Positions 6,171 through 6,767 of a stretch of 6,767 nucleotides of DNA are shown one piece after another. The notes beneath the pieces were generated by a model. The model saw only the letters and a program-made list of their open reading frames with translations. It searched no databases and was not told the DNA's origin. How positions within the stretch are numbered: the first letter of the stretch is position 1; the number at the start of each line of letters is the position of its first letter. Source of the DNA: DALYJJ01 sp031969915. GTDB taxonomy: Bacteria > Acidobacteriota > Terriglobia > Bryobacterales > Bryobacteraceae. The stretch is from contig DALYJJ010000231.1 of assembly GCA_031969915.1 (NCBI GenBank), positions 1 to 6,767 of the forward strand, written 5' to 3'. The position numbers and the translations under genes were made by a program.

Positions 6171-6632
6171 ATGCCGCAGTACCGATTCAAGGTGAACGGC
6201 CGTCAGGCTACGGTCGATACGCCGCCCGAGCGCCCGCTCCTCGACGTGCTTCGCGAAGACCTGAAGCTGACCGGAACGAAGTACGGCTGTGGCGAGGGCC
6301 AATGCCGCGCCTGCACGGTGCTGCTGGACGGCAAGGCAATCGTTTCCTGCGTGACGCCGGTGCGGGCGGCCGCGGGCAGGAGCATCACCACCATTGAAGG
6401 ATTGGCCGCCGGGGGCCGGCTGCATCCGGTGCAGCAGGCGTTCGTGGACGAAGGCGCGCTGCAGTGCGGCTATTGCACGCCGGGCATGGTGCTTCGGACG
6501 GCAGCGCTGCTCGAAGCCAATCCGAAGCCAACCCAGGCGCAGATTGCCGCCGCACTCGACGGCAGCCTTTGCCGGTGCTGCGGCTACCCGAGGATTGTCG
6601 CCGCGGTTCGTGCGGCGGCGCAAGGGAGCTGA
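6171..6632 (+). CDS. [2Fe-2S] subunit of a molybdenum hydroxylase (isoquinoline 1-oxidoreductase alpha / aldehyde oxidase type), complete (153 aa)
   Basis: This small subunit carries two [2Fe-2S] clusters that pass electrons from the molybdopterin site of the partner subunit. Residues 1-75 are the plant-type ferredoxin fold (MPQYRFKVNGRQATVD at the start), with cluster ligands Cys40, Cys45, Cys48 (YGCGEGQCRACTV) and Cys60. Residues about 85-150 are the four-helix [2Fe-2S]-binding domain, with Cys99 and Cys102 (QCGYCTPGM) and Cys134 and Cys136 (LCRCCGYPRI). All eight expected cysteines are present, and an extra Cys137 follows the last pair. A length of about 150 aa and the PRI ending after the last motif fit the IorA-like branch better than xanthine dehydrogenase. 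The gene is followed after 5 bases by the large subunit. Substrate could be an aldehyde or an N-heterocycle; the name should be taken as family level. Confidence 0.93.
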   Translation: MPQYRFKVNGRQATVDTPPERPLLDVLREDLKLTGTKYGCGEGQCRACTVLLDGKAIVSCVTPVRAAAGRSITTIEGLAAGGRLHPVQQAFVDEGALQCGYCTPGMVLRTAALLEANPKPTQAQIAAALDGSLCRCCGYPRIVAAVRAAAQGS

Positions 6633-6637
6633 ACGCC

Positions 6638-6767
6638 ATGGATCACGAAGCCCTCGAACAGGAACGCTACGAATTGTTTGAAGCGCCGGCGTACTCGTTT
6701 GCGCCCGATCGCCGCCAGTTCCTGCAGGCGCTGGCGTCGGGATTGCTGATCGTCGCCGTGGCGCCGG
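6638..6767 (+). CDS. Molybdopterin-binding subunit of the same oxidoreductase (IorB-like), N-terminal part only
   Basis: ATG at 6638, with GGGAG at 6624-6628, opens a frame that runs to the window end for 43 codons. The peptide begins MDHEALEQERYELFEAP, followed by DRRQFLQALASGLLIVAV (residues 24-41). That is a twin-arginine motif close to (S/T)RRxFLK, followed by a hydrophobic stretch, so this subunit is probably exported folded by the Tat pathway, carrying its cofactor and perhaps the small subunit along. The catalytic Mo domains lie outside the window. Identification rests on the Tat-type start and on the tight spacing to the [2Fe-2S] subunit, the standard order of small then large subunit in this family. 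Confidence 0.75.
   Translation, partial: MDHEALEQERYELFEAPAYSFAPDRRQFLQALASGLLIVAVAP

Overview
The window looks like a chromosomal stretch from a GC-rich Gram-negative bacterium. The mix of genes suggests Acidobacteriota, perhaps the Solibacter/Bryobacter group: a MacB-type permease with HlyD-type adaptors, a hybrid malic enzyme, a lone HDOD protein and an isoquinoline-oxidoreductase-like pair. This placement is inference from gene content and style, not from a marker gene. No phage, transposon, CRISPR, tRNA or rRNA signal was found, and coding density is very high.

Layout. Positions 1-2702 (+) hold an envelope transport operon of three translationally coupled genes: the last 55 codons of one periplasmic adaptor, a complete second adaptor, and a MacB-like ABC permease without an ATPase domain. 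Both junctions are 4-base stop/start overlaps. A 19-base gap containing a GC-rich stem-loop separates this operon from a convergent gene. That gene, 5013-2722 (-), is a complete NADP-type malic enzyme with a C-terminal phosphotransacetylase-like domain (MaeB type). A 77-base divergent spacer, with a readable sigma-70-like promoter for maeB, separates it from a (+) HDOD-domain gene (about 5091-6110). After a 60-base gap comes a molybdenum hydroxylase operon: a complete [2Fe-2S] subunit (6171-6632), then the start of the molybdopterin subunit (from 6638, cut by the window end) with a twin-arginine signal.

How they work together. The adaptors and permease should form one tripartite export or envelope-remodelling machine, with the ATPase and any outer-membrane partner encoded elsewhere, probably upstream. 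MaeB converts malate to pyruvate and supplies NADPH. The two oxidoreductase subunits should form one enzyme, probably exported folded by the Tat system. The HDOD protein is a probable signalling or regulatory protein with no visible functional tie to its neighbours. Overall this is ordinary core/accessory metabolism. I see no convincing undescribed system. The points most worth a second look are the tandem paralogous adaptors, an aromatic insertion in the second adaptor, the preserved HD residues of the HDOD protein, and the control signals in the two spacers.
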